The notes under the pieces were generated by a model. That model ran no database searches, was not told the DNA's origin, and saw nothing but the letters and a program-made list of their open reading frames with translations. Below, piece by piece: positions 1 through 8,113 of a DNA stretch of 64,000 bases. The DNA lies in the NCBI RefSeq assembly GCF_030929595.1, contig NZ_JAVFVR010000005.1, positions 62,001 through 126,000 of the forward strand, in the 5' to 3' direction. The translations under genes were made by a program, and so were the position numbers. Numbering within the stretch: position 1 is the first letter of the stretch; every line of letters starts with the position of its first letter. Source of the stretch: Flavobacterium sp. LHD-85. GTDB taxonomy: Bacteria > Bacteroidota > Bacteroidia > Flavobacteriales > Flavobacteriaceae.

Positions 1-96
1 TTATTTTTAAAACCAAATAGAGCATTCTATATTTCCTTATTTTTGAAAAATAATTAACTGGTTTAATCGTTGAATTGTGTATTCGTTTAATAGAAT

Positions 97-124
97 AAAC
101 GATTCAACATCTAAACGATTCAAC
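97..124. repeat. Direct repeat upstream of mpl
   Basis: The 12-mer AAACGATTCAAC occurs twice in tandem (97-108 and 113-124) with a 4-base spacer. Inverted fragments of it (GTTGAAT at 69-75 and TCGTTT at 83-88) lie just upstream. The second copy ends 7 bases before the mpl start codon. A TATTTTTG box at 38-45 fits the phylum's -7 promoter element. The repeat may be a dispersed intergenic repeat or an operator. Function unknown. Confidence 0.45.
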
Positions 125-131
125 GTATTCA

Positions 132-1487
132 ATGAAGACACATTTCATCGCAATTGGCGGAAGCGCTATGCACAATCTGGCATTAGCATTACATAATAAA
201 GGATATCAAGTTACAGGAAGTGACGATGCTATTTTTGAACCTTCAAAATCAAGATTAGAGAAAAAAGGAATTCTTCCTGCAGAATTGGGTTGGTTTCCAG
301 AAAAAATCACTTCAGATATTGATGCGATTATTTTAGGAATGCATGCAAAAGCAGATAATCCTGAATTATTAAAAGCGCAGGAATTAGGTTTAAAAATTTA
401 TTCATATCCTGAATTTTTATACGAGCAATCTAAAAATAAAACGCGTGTTGTAATTGGTGGTTCTCATGGAAAAACTACAATTACTTCTATGATTTTGCAT
501 GTAATGCATTATCATAATATTGCAGTCGATTATATGGTGGGCGCGCAATTGGAAGGTTTTGATACCATGGTGCATCTAACAGAAGAAAATGATTTTGTGG
601 TTTTGGAAGGCGATGAGTATTTATCTTCGCCAATTGACAGACGTCCAAAATTTCATTTGTATCAACCAAATATTGCTTTGATTTCTGGAATTGCTTGGGA
701 TCATATTAATGTTTTCCCAACTTATGAAAACTATGTGGAGCAGTTTGAGATTTTCATCGAAAAAATTACAAACGGCGGAATTTTAGTTTATAACGAAAAT
801 GACTCTGAAGTAAAACGTGTTGCTGAAGCGGCGACAAATCCGATTAGAAAAATCGCTTATTCAACTCCAGAATATTCTGTGAGTGATGGAGTAACTTTAC
901 TAAAAACTCCAGAAGGCGATATGCCGATTGAAGTTTTTGGAGCTCATAACTTAAATAATTTGGCAGGAGCAAAATGGATTTGCCAAAATATGGGTGTTGA
1001 CGAAGCAGATTTCTACGAAGCAATTGCGAGTTTTAAAGGCGCTTCTAAACGTTTAGAAAAAATTGCGGAAGGAAAAGGAAAAGTTGCTTATAAAGATTTT
1101 GCACATTCGCCAAGTAAAGTGGCTGCAACAACAAAGGCAGTAAAAGAGCAATATTCAAATAGAACTTTAGTTGCTTGCCTAGAGTTACACACTTATAGCA
1201 GTTTAAACGCTGAGTTTTTAAAGGAATATGAAGGCGCTTTAGAATATGCTGATGTTGCTGTTGTTTTCTATTCTCCAGATGCTGTTAAAATTAAGCAATT
1301 GGAAGAGGTTACTTATGAGCAAATAGCGACTGCGTTCAATAGAAAAGATTTAATTATTTATACCAATCCAGCTGAGTTTAAAGAGTATTTATTCAATTTA
1401 AATTTAGATAATTCTGCGCTTTTATTAATGAGTTCAGGAAATTATGGGGGTTTAAATTTCGATGAGGTTAAAGGTTTGATTGCCTAA
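132..1487 (+). CDS. mpl: UDP-N-acetylmuramate:L-alanyl-gamma-D-glutamyl-meso-diaminopimelate ligase (Mpl)
   Basis: This cytoplasmic Mur-ligase-family enzyme of peptidoglycan recycling joins the salvaged tripeptide L-Ala-gamma-D-Glu-meso-DAP directly to UDP-MurNAc using ATP. The 451-residue protein has the Mur layout. An N-terminal Rossmann-like UDP-binding part starts HFIAIGGSAMHNLA. The ATP-binding P-loop GGSHGKTT is at about residues 109-116. The central-domain motif HNLNNLAGA and a C-terminal Mur domain containing KDFAHSPSKV follow. Length matches the Mpl family, and the N-terminus resembles Mpl rather than MurC. It stands alone, is convergent with the next gene, and is closed by a clear terminator. 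Confusion with MurC is the only realistic alternative. Confidence 0.9.
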   Translation: MKTHFIAIGGSAMHNLALALHNKGYQVTGSDDAIFEPSKSRLEKKGILPAELGWFPEKITSDIDAIILGMHAKADNPELLKAQELGLKIYSYPEFLYEQSKNKTRVVIGGSHGKTTITSMILHVMHYHNIAVDYMVGAQLEGFDTMVHLTEENDFVVLEGDEYLSSPIDRRPKFHLYQPNIALISGIAWDHINVFPTYENYVEQFEIFIEKITNGGILVYNENDSEVKRVAEAATNPIRKIAYSTPEYSVSDGVTLLKTPEGDMPIEVFGAHNLNNLAGAKWICQNMGVDEADFYEAIASFKGASKRLEKIAEGKGKVAYKDFAHSPSKVAATTKAVKEQYSNRTLVACLELHTYSSLNAEFLKEYEGALEYADVAVVFYSPDAVKIKQLEEVTYEQIATAFNRKDLIIYTNPAEFKEYLFNLNLDNSALLLMSSGNYGGLNFDEVKGLIA

Positions 1488-1494
1488 ATTCGTC

Positions 1495-1576
1495 AATTAG
1501 AAAATTAGAGAATGTGCCAATTGTTTTTCAGTTGGCACATTTTTTTATAATTATCTAATTGAAAAATTTTCTAATT
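1495..1576 (+). terminator. Rho-independent terminator of mpl inside a nested inverted repeat
   Basis: The core hairpin pairs AATGTGCCAA (1511-1520) with TTGGCACATT (1532-1541) and is followed by a T-run to about 1546. Around it is a second, perfect 12-base inverted repeat, AATTAGAAAATT (1495-1506) and AATTTTCTAATT (1565-1576). The site lies between two convergent genes. The T-run is strong only on the plus strand. Confidence 0.8.
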
Positions 1577-1578
1577 AT

Positions 1579-2211
1579 TTAATTCAAAGTTCCTTCGTAT
1601 TTAAAATGTCCCACTATTTTGTAATCAAATAGACAATCTTCTAAAACTTGTCCGCCGCCGACATTATGAACAATTAAATTACGTTTTCCGTCAGCAGATT
1701 TTTTATTGGTTACAATTCCAATATGCGGAAGTTTATCGTTAATCATCCAAGTTACTAATTCTCCAGTTTTGTAATCTTTTGTATTTTGAGTTACAGGTAA
1801 TTTGGTTCCTTTTCTTTCAAAGAATACTTCAAGGTTCGGAACTCTTCTATGGTCAATATTAGTATCGGTTTTTGTCATTCCCCATTTTTTTAGATTTGGA
1901 TAAAGAGAAAAATTTTCGATCATATCTTCATGGACTTCTTTTTGCAAATCGATGTTTAAAATTCGATACGAACGAATTATAACATCTGTACAAACTCCCT
2001 TGTCTTTTGGAACATCTCCATTTGGGTAATCAATTTTGAAATAGGCGGGATCATAATCAATCGACGGATCAATTATTGAAATTGCGGCTTGAGATAATTT
2101 TTCGCCAAAAGTTTTGGGTTCGTTATAATTTGAAACAGCTACACTTTTGTTTTCTTTTTGGTGGCATGATAGAAAAAACAATAAAATAATGCAGGAGATT
2201 AATGGTTTCAT
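1579..2211 (-). CDS. DUF1287 family lipoprotein
   Basis: A 210-residue protein with a type II signal peptide: a hydrophobic stretch ending LFFLSC with the lipidated Cys at residue 16, followed by HQKEN. It is therefore probably anchored in an outer or inner membrane facing the periplasm. The body matches my memory of DUF1287, a family of about 200 residues with a conserved KGVCTDVIIRSYR segment (the Cys resembles a papain/NlpC-like nucleophile) and a HIGIVTNKK...IVHNVGGG segment containing two conserved His. Cell-wall peptidase-like activity is a family-level guess, not shown. It is transcribed towards mpl. ATG start at 2211. Confidence 0.7.
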   Translation of the reverse strand: MKPLISCIILLFFLSCHQKENKSVAVSNYNEPKTFGEKLSQAAISIIDPSIDYDPAYFKIDYPNGDVPKDKGVCTDVIIRSYRILNIDLQKEVHEDMIENFSLYPNLKKWGMTKTDTNIDHRRVPNLEVFFERKGTKLPVTQNTKDYKTGELVTWMINDKLPHIGIVTNKKSADGKRNLIVHNVGGGQVLEDCLFDYKIVGHFKYEGTLN

Positions 2212-2317
2212 TTTCAGATAATTTAGTTTTTAAAGATACTAAAATTTAAAAACGCCTGATATTAATTGAGAGATTTTTCTTCTTTTTTAAATATCTTCGC
2301 TTCTTAAAATTATAATT

Positions 2318-3007
2318 ATGGAAGTGGGACATTTTGCTATAAAAAATTGGTCTGATGATGACAAACCTCGCGAAAAATTAATGCTCAAAGGAAAAGAGGC
2401 TTTGAGTGATGCTGAATTATTAGCAATCTTAATTGGCTCAGGAAGTCGTAATGAATCTGCGGTTGCATTAAGCCAGCGTATTTTAGCTAGTGTTGGCGGA
2501 TTAAATTCATTGGCAAAATTATCTATTGCTCAATTAATGAAATTTAAAGGAATAGGAGAGGCGAAAGCTGTTACAATTGTTGCTTCTTTAGAGTTATGTG
2601 CACGTCGGAGATCAGAAAAAGCAGTTGAAATAACTAAAATAACCTCAAGTAAAAAAGTTTTCGATTTAATGCAGCCCATAATTGGTGATTTGTCTCATGA
2701 AGAATTTTGGGTGCTTTTTCTTAATAATTCCAATAATGTGATTTCTAAGGTTCAATTAAGCAAAGGAGGAATTGGCGGTACAACTGTAGATGTCAGATTG
2801 ATTTTTAAATTGGCGTTTGAGAAATATGCTACCGCCCTGATTCTGTGTCATAATCATCCTTCTGGAAGTTTGATGCCTAGTGATGCCGATAAACAAATTA
2901 CTAGAAAAATTCGCGAAGCAGGAAACAAGTTAGATGTTAAAGTTTTAGACCATATTATTATAACTGAATCAAAATATTATAGTTTTGTAGATGAAGGAAT
3001 TTTTTAA
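2318..3007 (+). CDS. radC: RadC family protein (JAMM/MPN domain, UPF0758)
   Basis: 229 residues with the RadC layout. A helix-hairpin-helix region comes first (MKFKGIGEAKA, about residues 74-84). A C-terminal JAMM-type metal-binding domain follows, with the signature HNHPSG at residues 178-183 and the downstream Asp in SDADKQ. The biochemical role of RadC is unsettled despite its DNA-repair name. A TATCTTCG sequence (2292-2299), one mismatch from the -7 box, lies 18 bases before the ATG. The next gene starts 3 bases after the stop, so radC, the HAD gene and the following gene look like one transcript. Confidence 0.92.
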   Translation: MEVGHFAIKNWSDDDKPREKLMLKGKEALSDAELLAILIGSGSRNESAVALSQRILASVGGLNSLAKLSIAQLMKFKGIGEAKAVTIVASLELCARRRSEKAVEITKITSSKKVFDLMQPIIGDLSHEEFWVLFLNNSNNVISKVQLSKGGIGGTTVDVRLIFKLAFEKYATALILCHNHPSGSLMPSDADKQITRKIREAGNKLDVKVLDHIIITESKYYSFVDEGIF

Positions 3008-3010
3008 TAC

Positions 3011-3697
3011 ATGAATACCAATATTACAGACATCTTTTTTGATTTAGATCACACGCTTTGGGATTTTGATAAAAACTCAGAAATGGCTTTTGATCGAATT
3101 TTCAAAACTAAATATCAAGAAATCGTTACTCAAGATTTTATTAAAGAATATATTCCGATCAATCAAGAATGCTGGAGATTGTATCAGAATGACAAGATTA
3201 CACATCAAGAACTGCGTTATAATCGTTTGAAGTATTCGTTTGAAGCTTTGAATTATGTAATTTCAGAAGAGAATATCTTGGAAATTGCTAATGATTATAT
3301 TGAATTTCTTACTGATAATAATTATCTTTTTGATGGAGCAATTGAAGTTTTGGAATATTTAAAGCCAAAGTATAAACTTCATATCATTACAAACGGATTT
3401 GCCCATGTTCAGGAAAAGAAAATTAATAATGCTTCGCTTGGAGATTATTTTAGCACAATTACAAATTCCGAATTAGCTGGAGTTAAAAAGCCAAATAGTA
3501 TTATATTTGATTATGCATTAAAACTGGCAAATACTTCAAAAGAAAACAGCATAATGATTGGAGACGATTTTGAAGCTGATGTTAATGGGGCTTTAAATGC
3601 AGGTTTAGATGCTATTTTCTTTAATGAGAAAAAAGTTGACGTTTCAGAAAACTATAAACAAATTAACCATTTATTAGAACTAAAAAAATATTTATAA
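3011..3697 (+). CDS. HAD-superfamily phosphatase, YjjG-like (noncanonical pyrimidine nucleotidase)
   Basis: 228-residue cytosolic HAD hydrolase. Motif I is DLDHT (Asp11 nucleophile, Asp13 acid/base). Motif II is the IITNG segment, motif III Lys lies in GVKKPNS, and motif IV is MIGDDFEADVNGA. A helical cap sits between motifs I and II, as in the YjjG/TIGR02254 group, whose E. coli member dephosphorylates noncanonical pyrimidine nucleotides. Exact substrate here is inferred. It follows radC by 3 bases and overlaps the next start codon by one base (TAATG), supporting translational coupling. Confidence 0.82.
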   Translation: MNTNITDIFFDLDHTLWDFDKNSEMAFDRIFKTKYQEIVTQDFIKEYIPINQECWRLYQNDKITHQELRYNRLKYSFEALNYVISEENILEIANDYIEFLTDNNYLFDGAIEVLEYLKPKYKLHIITNGFAHVQEKKINNASLGDYFSTITNSELAGVKKPNSIIFDYALKLANTSKENSIMIGDDFEADVNGALNAGLDAIFFNEKKVDVSENYKQINHLLELKKYL

Positions 3698-4458
3698 TGA
3701 TGAGAATTAAAATTTTACTTGCTGCAATTTTATGTTCAGTTGTTGGATTCGCGCAGTCTATTAATGATTACAAAGCTGTAATTATTCCGTTGAAATATGA
3801 GTTTATGAAGACTGATAACCAATATCGTTTGGCAACTTTAAGTAAACAAAATTTAACTAAATCTGGTTTCGAAGCTTTTTATGCAAATGAGCAACTTCCA
3901 GATGGTTACACAGATCGTTGCCAGGTTTTATATATTGATGTAATAAAAGATAGTGCATTTTTAGTAACTAAGCTTATCGTACAATTTAAGGATTGTTTTG
4001 GTCAAGTTGTTTATACTTCAGAAGTAGGAAGAAGTAAGGAGAAGGATTATGATTTAGCTTACAAAGAAGCATTGGATAATGCTTTTAAGTCAGTCATTAC
4101 TTTACATTATAAATACAGCGGTAATCCAGTCGCGACTTCAAAAACACCTGTTCCAGCAAAAACTGTTGCAGCTACAGCAGTTACTACTGTTGCAGCGACA
4201 CAAATTGTTGCTGCATCTACACCAGATTTGAAAGATCCAAATTTGTTATATGCTCAACCAACTGAATCTGGTTACCAATTGATCGATAAAACGCCAAAAG
4301 TAGTTATGAAACTTTTCAAAACTTCACAACCAAATGTTTATATCGCTACAAAAGATAATGTTCAAGGTTCTTTGATCTTAAAACAAGATGGACAATGGTA
4401 TTTTGAGTCTTATCAAAACGACAAATTAGTTTCAGAAAAAATTGTAGTAAAATTCTAA
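3697..4458 (+). CDS. Secreted protein of unknown function with an Ala/Thr/Val-rich linker
   Basis: I do not recognise a family. The 253-residue product has a Sec signal peptide (MMRIKILLAAILCSVVGFAQ, likely cut after AQ). A mixed alpha/beta-looking N-terminal domain runs to about residue 145. A low-complexity linker of Ala, Thr and Val covers about residues 148-175, and a C-terminal domain of about 75 residues is rich in short beta-type segments (YIATKDN, SLILKQDGQWYF). Two domains joined by a flexible linker suggest a periplasmic protein. Start may be at either of two adjacent ATGs (3697 or 3700). It overlaps the HAD gene by one base and is probably the last gene of the radC transcript. Confidence 0.75.
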   Translation: MMRIKILLAAILCSVVGFAQSINDYKAVIIPLKYEFMKTDNQYRLATLSKQNLTKSGFEAFYANEQLPDGYTDRCQVLYIDVIKDSAFLVTKLIVQFKDCFGQVVYTSEVGRSKEKDYDLAYKEALDNAFKSVITLHYKYSGNPVATSKTPVPAKTVAATAVTTVAATQIVAASTPDLKDPNLLYAQPTESGYQLIDKTPKVVMKLFKTSQPNVYIATKDNVQGSLILKQDGQWYFESYQNDKLVSEKIVVKF

Positions 4459-4472
4459 ATACAAAGTACGAC

Positions 4473-5750
4473 TTAATAGCCGTATTTATCTTTCCAACGG
4501 TTCTTTAAAAATTCGCGGGTACTGTTCTCTCTAGAATTGTTTCCAGGATTGTAAAGAACCGTTTCTTTTATGGCATCGGGCAGAAATTCCTGTTCTGCAA
4601 AATTATTGGCATAATCGTGCGAGTATTTATATTCATCTCCATATCCTAATTCTTTCATTAGTTTAGTTGGTGCATTTCGCAAATGAATAGGAACTGGCAA
4701 ATCACCAGTTTGTTTTACCAATTGTTGAGCAGAACCTATTGCCATATACGAAGCATTGCTTTTTGGCGAAGTAGCCAAATAAATTGCACATTGGCTTAAT
4801 ATAATACGGCTTTCTGGGTATCCAATTGTAGTTACAGCCTGAAAAGTATTATTGGCCATTATAAGTGCAGTTGGGTTAGCATTGCCAATATCTTCGCTAG
4901 CCAAAATAAGCATTCTTCTGGCAATAAATTTTACATCTTCACCGCCTTCAATCATTCTTGCCAGCCAGTAAACAGCTCCGTTGGGGTCACTGCCACGAAT
5001 AGATTTAATAAAGGCAGAAACTATATCGTAATGCTGTTCGCCAGTTTTGTCATAAAGAACCGTATTTTGCTGCACAAGTTCTAAAACGCGATTGTTGGTA
5101 ATAGTAATTTGATCACCAGCCGAAGCATTAACGACAAGCTCAAATACATTTAAAAGTTTTCTTCCGTCACCGCCAGAAATACGCAGTAAAGCTTCTGTTT
5201 CTTTTAAATTTATTTTTTTTGTCAGTAAGTAAGTGTCAGTTTTCATTGCACGCTCTAAAAGAGCTTCTAAATCGGCTTTTGTAAAAGCATTTAATATATA
5301 TACTTGGCAACGTGACAATAATGCAGGAATCACCTCAAAACTTGGGTTTTCGGTTGTTGCACCGACTAAGGTGATCCAACCCTTTTCTACGGCAGCTAAA
5401 AGTGAATCTTGTTGTGACTTGCTAAATCTATGAATCTCATCAATAAATAGAATAGGATTTTTAGCAGTGAAAAGTCCGCCACTTTGTTTTGCCTTTTCAA
5501 TAACATCTCGTATGTCTTTAACGCCAGAATTTATGGCGCTTAGGATATAAAAAGGTCTTTTTGACTCTTGAGAAATAATTTGAGCCAAGGTTGTTTTTCC
5601 TGTTCCGGGAGGTCCCCAAAAAATCAAAGAAGGAATTATTCCTTTTGATATTTGCTGTGTTAAAGAACCAGTTGGGCCAACCAAATGCTGTTGGCTTATG
5701 TAATCTTCTAATTTTTGCGGACGAATACGCTCTGCTAAAGGTGCTTCCAT
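4473..5750 (-). CDS. rarA: Replication-associated recombination protein A (AAA+ ATPase)
   Basis: 425-residue member of the RarA/MgsA/WRNIP1 clamp-loader-like AAA+ family, which acts at stalled replication forks and binds single-stranded-DNA ends. Visible motifs are Walker A GPPGTGKT (residues 46-53), Walker B ILFIDEIHRF (about 100-109), the sensor GATTENPSF, and a C-terminal MgsA-type region (NGAVYWLARMIEGGEDVKFIARR) that forms the tetramerisation domain in the family. Length is normal. It is convergent with the gene on its left with only 14 bases between, and divergent from the rhomboid gene. A promoter box lies only five bases before the ATG. Confidence 0.95.
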   Translation of the reverse strand: MEAPLAERIRPQKLEDYISQQHLVGPTGSLTQQISKGIIPSLIFWGPPGTGKTTLAQIISQESKRPFYILSAINSGVKDIRDVIEKAKQSGGLFTAKNPILFIDEIHRFSKSQQDSLLAAVEKGWITLVGATTENPSFEVIPALLSRCQVYILNAFTKADLEALLERAMKTDTYLLTKKINLKETEALLRISGGDGRKLLNVFELVVNASAGDQITITNNRVLELVQQNTVLYDKTGEQHYDIVSAFIKSIRGSDPNGAVYWLARMIEGGEDVKFIARRMLILASEDIGNANPTALIMANNTFQAVTTIGYPESRIILSQCAIYLATSPKSNASYMAIGSAQQLVKQTGDLPVPIHLRNAPTKLMKELGYGDEYKYSHDYANNFAEQEFLPDAIKETVLYNPGNNSRENSTREFLKNRWKDKYGY

Positions 5751-5755
5751 AGATA

Positions 5756-5763
5756 CAAAATTA
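5756..5763 (-). promoter_or_regulatory. Candidate -7 promoter box of rarA
   Basis: On the minus strand the sequence is TAATTTTG, an exact match to TAnnTTTG, with five bases between its end and the rarA ATG. If transcription starts about 7 bases after the box, the mRNA would be leaderless or nearly so. No TTG -33 element is seen at the usual spacing. Confidence 0.45.
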
Positions 5764-5875
5764 CTATTTTAAGATTTAAATTTCATTTATTCAAAAGTTA
5801 AAACAGTTCATAGAGAGAAGGATTGTTCCGATTTGGGACATTTTTTTATCTCGATATGACAAAATATCAGTAAAT

Positions 5876-5883
5876 TATTTTTG
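5876..5883 (+). promoter_or_regulatory. Candidate -7 promoter box of the rhomboid gene
   Basis: TATTTTTG matches TAnnTTTG and lies 41 bases before the preferred ATG (5925). No good -33 element is seen, so this is weak evidence on its own. Confidence 0.35.
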
Positions 5884-5924
5884 GATAGTTTTTTGAGTTC
5901 TATTAGATGTTATTTTATAAAAAT

Positions 5925-6692
5925 ATGAGCGACACTAATTTTAAGTTTTCAAATTCGGTTATTGGACTTCCATTATTTTTTGTCCTTTTTTTATGGGTTG
6001 TATATTGGCTTCAAATACGGTTCGATTTTGATTTTTACCGATACGGAATTTATCCTCGAGATTTTTTAGGACTTCGTGGTGTTTTGTTCAGTCCTTTTAT
6101 TCATGAAAATTTAGATCATTTATATAATAATAGTATTCCGCTTTTAATATTACTGGCAGCGATGCAGTTTTTTTATCCAAAACAGACTTTAGGAGTTATT
6201 GGGTACGGGATTCTATTTTCAGGATTGATTACTTGGGTAATAGGAAGAGAGAATTTCCATATTGGAGCCAGTGGATTAATTTATGTTCTGGTTAGTTTTG
6301 TTTTCTTTAAAGGTATTCAAACTAAATACTATAGATTGGTAGCTTTATCTTTAACGGTGATTTTGCTCTATGGCGGAATGATATGGTATGTTTTTCCAGA
6401 TGTTGACCAATCTATTTCTTGGGAAGGGCATTTAGCCGGACTTATTACAGGTTTTGTGCTTTCATTGTTTTACAAAGCGCCCGAATATGCCAAGCCAATT
6501 GTTTACGATTGGCAGCGTCCAGATTTTGATCCAAGCAGTGATCCGTTTATGAAGCATTTTGATGAAAATGGAAACTTTGTTGTTTTTCCTAGTGAAGAGG
6601 TAGAAGATAATTTGGGATATTTTTTGTCTAGTCATCCAGTAAATTATATTATGACCAAAAAAGAAGCTCCTGAAGAAGATGCCACTCCATAA
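5925..6692 (+). CDS. Rhomboid-family intramembrane serine protease
   Basis: Polytopic inner-membrane protease that cleaves transmembrane substrates. The GASG motif (catalytic Ser at about residue 116) sits in the FHIGASGLIY segment, and the partner His is in SWEGHLAG (about residue 169), forming the Ser-His dyad. About six hydrophobic segments fill residues 13-195, with a soluble acidic tail of about 60 residues. I chose ATG 5925 (MSDTNFK...). An in-frame ATG at 5907 would add six residues (MLFYKN) and cannot be excluded. Substrate unknown. It is divergent from rarA, and a small secreted-protein gene follows on the same strand. Confidence 0.88.
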   Translation: MSDTNFKFSNSVIGLPLFFVLFLWVVYWLQIRFDFDFYRYGIYPRDFLGLRGVLFSPFIHENLDHLYNNSIPLLILLAAMQFFYPKQTLGVIGYGILFSGLITWVIGRENFHIGASGLIYVLVSFVFFKGIQTKYYRLVALSLTVILLYGGMIWYVFPDVDQSISWEGHLAGLITGFVLSLFYKAPEYAKPIVYDWQRPDFDPSSDPFMKHFDENGNFVVFPSEEVEDNLGYFLSSHPVNYIMTKKEAPEEDATP

Positions 6693-6749
6693 TTTTCGTT
6701 AAGATAAAAAGATTAAATTTGTTAGGTAACAAGTTAATTTTTGTGCATT

Positions 6750-7256
6750 ATGAAGAAAATGAAGTTTTTAGTTTTGTTCTTGTGTTTTGTTTTTAATGTA
6801 AAAGCTATTGCTCAATGCGAAATCAAAAATAGGGTGCAAGCAGATGGAAGTATGGTTTATTTTTTTGAACCTGCTGTGTTTTATGCTACGAAATCAAAAT
6901 CGTTAAAAATTAATATTGTTACAGACAAAGAGCATTATTTTGTTGCATTACAACCTACGCCATTTCCTGAAAAGAAAGTTGGAAAAAAGATTAAAGATGA
7001 TTTAATAATTCATCTTGCAGATAATAAAACCTATAAACTAGCACATTACGATACACAATATCGACGTAACGATTCTATAATGCAAGTTCTTTATTTGATT
7101 GATAATAAGGATCTCGATGCTTTTTCTAATTACGAAGCTGTTAGCGCAGAAATCAATATGCAAGGGACTGAATTCGTTAGAAGTTATAATTTTAAACTTC
7201 ATAAAAATGCTATTATCGAACAGCTTAAATGTTTTATAAAGAAAGAAGAAAACTAA
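6750..7256 (+). CDS. Small secreted protein of unknown function
   Basis: 168 residues from ATG 6750 (an upstream in-frame TTG at 6741 is less likely). A Sec signal peptide MKKMKFLVLFLCFVFNVKAIAQ is followed by a compact beta-rich domain with one Cys near each end of the mature protein (CEIKNR and LKCFIKK), which could pair. No family recognised. It ends one base before the convergent DUF2490 gene. Confidence 0.65.
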   Translation: MKKMKFLVLFLCFVFNVKAIAQCEIKNRVQADGSMVYFFEPAVFYATKSKSLKINIVTDKEHYFVALQPTPFPEKKVGKKIKDDLIIHLADNKTYKLAHYDTQYRRNDSIMQVLYLIDNKDLDAFSNYEAVSAEINMQGTEFVRSYNFKLHKNAIIEQLKCFIKKEEN

Positions 7257-7257
7257 C

Positions 7258-8061
7258 TTATTCTTCGTCTTTTATTTCAGAATGCTTTTTGGCTTTTATT
7301 TTCTTTTGAAGGTTTCGAAGAAGATTGTTGAAAGTTACAGTAAGCGAGGCAGCATTGGTTGTTTGATTTCCACCGCTTCGCGGAAGATATTCGTTACAAT
7401 AAGTTAGTTCGACCTGAAAATCATCTGAGAATAAATAACCAGCTCCAATATTGAAACGATTCCTGTCAAAAAAACTTTCACCTGTAACATTTGCTCCAGA
7501 TTTAAAATAAACTTCGTCTGATGCAATTGCATATACGACACCGCCCCTTAATATTTTACTATTGATTGGTTGTATGTATTTAATTTGCTGACGGTATCTA
7601 AAAACATTCTCATAATCATCGTCTTCATTTCGAATATGACGATATTCAGTACGCATTCTAGTACTTAAAGTATACCCAGTTTTATGAAAGTAATAAATGC
7701 CCTGAAGAGCAAAACGCCATTCGGGAGATTCAAACTGACCAATTTCGGGGACATCTCTGTTGTTGAAATAGGCAACAAAAGCCGAGAATTTCCATCTGGG
7801 AGAAAAGTAATAATGGCCCCAGCCTCTAATAGATCTCTGAATAGTGTTTTCGAATAAGTTTGGGGATGATTCAGTACTGCTGTAAGCTGCAGCAAAATCT
7901 ATTTCAGTTGCCCATTTTTTACTTAAAGTTTGGTTAAACTGAATTTCGTTCCAAAACTGATTGTATGTAGTATTTTGTCCGTAGCTGTTTGTAATTAGTA
8001 AAATTACAAACAGGCATCGGAATATTATAATTTTTGATTTTGAATTAGATTTTGAAAGCAT
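7258..8061 (-). CDS. DUF2490 family predicted outer-membrane protein
   Basis: 267 residues with a Sec signal (FVILLITNSYGQ). A series of amphipathic beta strands follows, with alternating aromatic residues (WNEIQFNQTLSKKWATEIDFAAAYSS, shown here only as a pattern, and WRFALQGIYYFHKTGYTLSTR). This looks like a small beta-barrel and fits DUF2490, common in Bacteroidota and of unknown function. The C-terminus is charged (KKIKAKKHSEIKDEE) rather than ending in an aromatic residue, which is unusual for a barrel. It lies 52 bases downstream of rlmB on the same strand and could be co-transcribed. Confidence 0.7.
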   Translation of the reverse strand: MLSKSNSKSKIIIFRCLFVILLITNSYGQNTTYNQFWNEIQFNQTLSKKWATEIDFAAAYSSTESSPNLFENTIQRSIRGWGHYYFSPRWKFSAFVAYFNNRDVPEIGQFESPEWRFALQGIYYFHKTGYTLSTRMRTEYRHIRNEDDDYENVFRYRQQIKYIQPINSKILRGGVVYAIASDEVYFKSGANVTGESFFDRNRFNIGAGYLFSDDFQVELTYCNEYLPRSGGNQTTNAASLTVTFNNLLRNLQKKIKAKKHSEIKDEE

Positions 8062-8113
8062 TAATTAAAGGTATTTAATTATTTCATTCGCATCTTAATC
8101 TTTTAATGGGTTT

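Noticed and set aside
5824..5846. Terminator-like TGTTCC/GGGACA hairpin with T-run between rarA and the rhomboid gene
   Set aside because: It lies between two divergent genes, where no transcript on the plus strand should end. The stem is only six pairs with a G-U. Probably chance, or at best a weak attenuator upstream of the promoter.
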